Source: Vibrio mexicanus
GTDB taxonomy: Bacteria; Pseudomonadota; Gammaproteobacteria; Enterobacterales; Vibrionaceae
Direction of reading: 5' to 3'
Assembly (NCBI RefSeq): GCF_001012815.1
Contig: NZ_JYJP01000016.1
Span: 28,161-92,160, forward strand
Length of the DNA stretch: 64,000 nt
Each line of letters opens with the position of its first letter. Position 1 is the first letter of the stretch. A program made the position numbers and the translations under genes. Shown in pieces: positions 63,814-64,000 of this stretch. A model generated the notes under the pieces. The model searched no databases, had not been told where the DNA came from, and saw only the letters and a list, made by a program, of their open reading frames with translations.

Positions 63814-64000
63814 CTAGGCCTTATTCAATGATATAGCCTCTAAAATCGGTTCCATGAAACGTTCACTTGCCAGATAACCTCCTAGGCCATCGAATACAAA
63901 TTGGAATGCGATACAGATGAGGATGAAGCCCATTATACGTGTGAGGGCATCTAAACCCGTTACGCCAAGTGCTTTGGATATATAAGGCGCGCCTTTCATC
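63814..64000 (-). CDS. MarC-family membrane protein, C-terminal part
   Basis: The 3' end of a gene that begins beyond the right edge. The 61 visible residues (TGLDALTRIMGFILICIAFQF) match the last transmembrane segment and signature of MarC/YhgN proteins. MarC family members are inner-membrane proteins of uncertain role; the link to multiple antibiotic resistance was not upheld. The last residues are AISLNKA. The frame is open to the edge. Confidence 0.88.
   Translation of the reverse strand, partial: MKGAPYISKALGVTGLDALTRIMGFILICIAFQFVFDGLGGYLASERFMEPILEAISLNKA

Overview
The window reads as a stretch of a Vibrio (Vibrionaceae) chromosome, quite possibly the second chromosome. The inference rests on a FruR-fruBKA locus with three FruR operators, a REC-DUF3369-HD-GYP response regulator next to its kinase, HrpA, MipA/OmpV, VF530-domain and DUF2760/Hsp70 genes of the kind seen in vibrios, and the short AT-leaning intergenic spacers. 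I saw no rRNA, tRNA, CRISPR array, integrase or transposase. Many genes (about 16) are broken by single-base indels, nearly all missing one base of a doublet or homopolymer. Sequence or consensus error explains this better than gene decay, so broken genes are given here as whole loci with the break position.

Layout. 1-3.7 kb: 5' part of an L-lactate permease, two LysR regulators, a broken pirin. 3.7-10.2 kb: small membrane proteins, an acetyltransferase, a secreted alpha/beta hydrolase, a D-Ala-D-Ala dipeptidase, a diguanylate cyclase, a methyltransferase, and a DksA paralog lacking two zinc cysteines, preceded by a perfect Zur-type palindrome. 10.2-15.5 kb: fructose PTS (fruR divergent from fruBKA). 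15.7-17.4 kb: BCCT osmolyte transporter. 17.4-22.9 kb: a three-gene operon of a DUF2760 protein and two unusual Hsp70-like ATPases. 23-31 kb: CHASE-GGDEF cyclase, DEDDh exonuclease, GST/TetR pair, GAF histidine kinase with HD-GYP phosphodiesterase, TerB-like protein. 31.2-31.5 kb: a 267-bp miniature element with terminal inverted repeats. 31.5-42.5 kb: PhoD-like phosphatase, MipA/OmpV protein with an extra C-terminal barrel-like part, HrpA, small barrel protein, small unknown proteins including a 50-aa ORF.

42.5-53.8 kb is the most interesting block. A TtrS/TtrR-like two-component system (PhnD-type periplasmic sensor kinase plus FixJ-type regulator) is divergent from an exported rhodanese, a GltD-like Fe-S flavoprotein, a two-CCG HdrB-like Fe-S protein and a TVP38/YdjX membrane protein. 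After a terminator come the orphan ABC importer YnjBCD and the CDP-alcohol transferase YnjF. E. coli keeps related genes together in ydjXYZ-ynjABCDEF, whose function is not settled. The divergent promoter region carries a perfect 9-4-9 palindrome.

54-64 kb: YcxB-like, VOC and DEAD-box proteins, a VF530 protein, YddG exporter, MazG-like and CYTH proteins, a ~603-aa orphan protein, an HPP membrane protein divergent from a TetR regulator over two matching operators, and the C-terminal part of a MarC-family protein.
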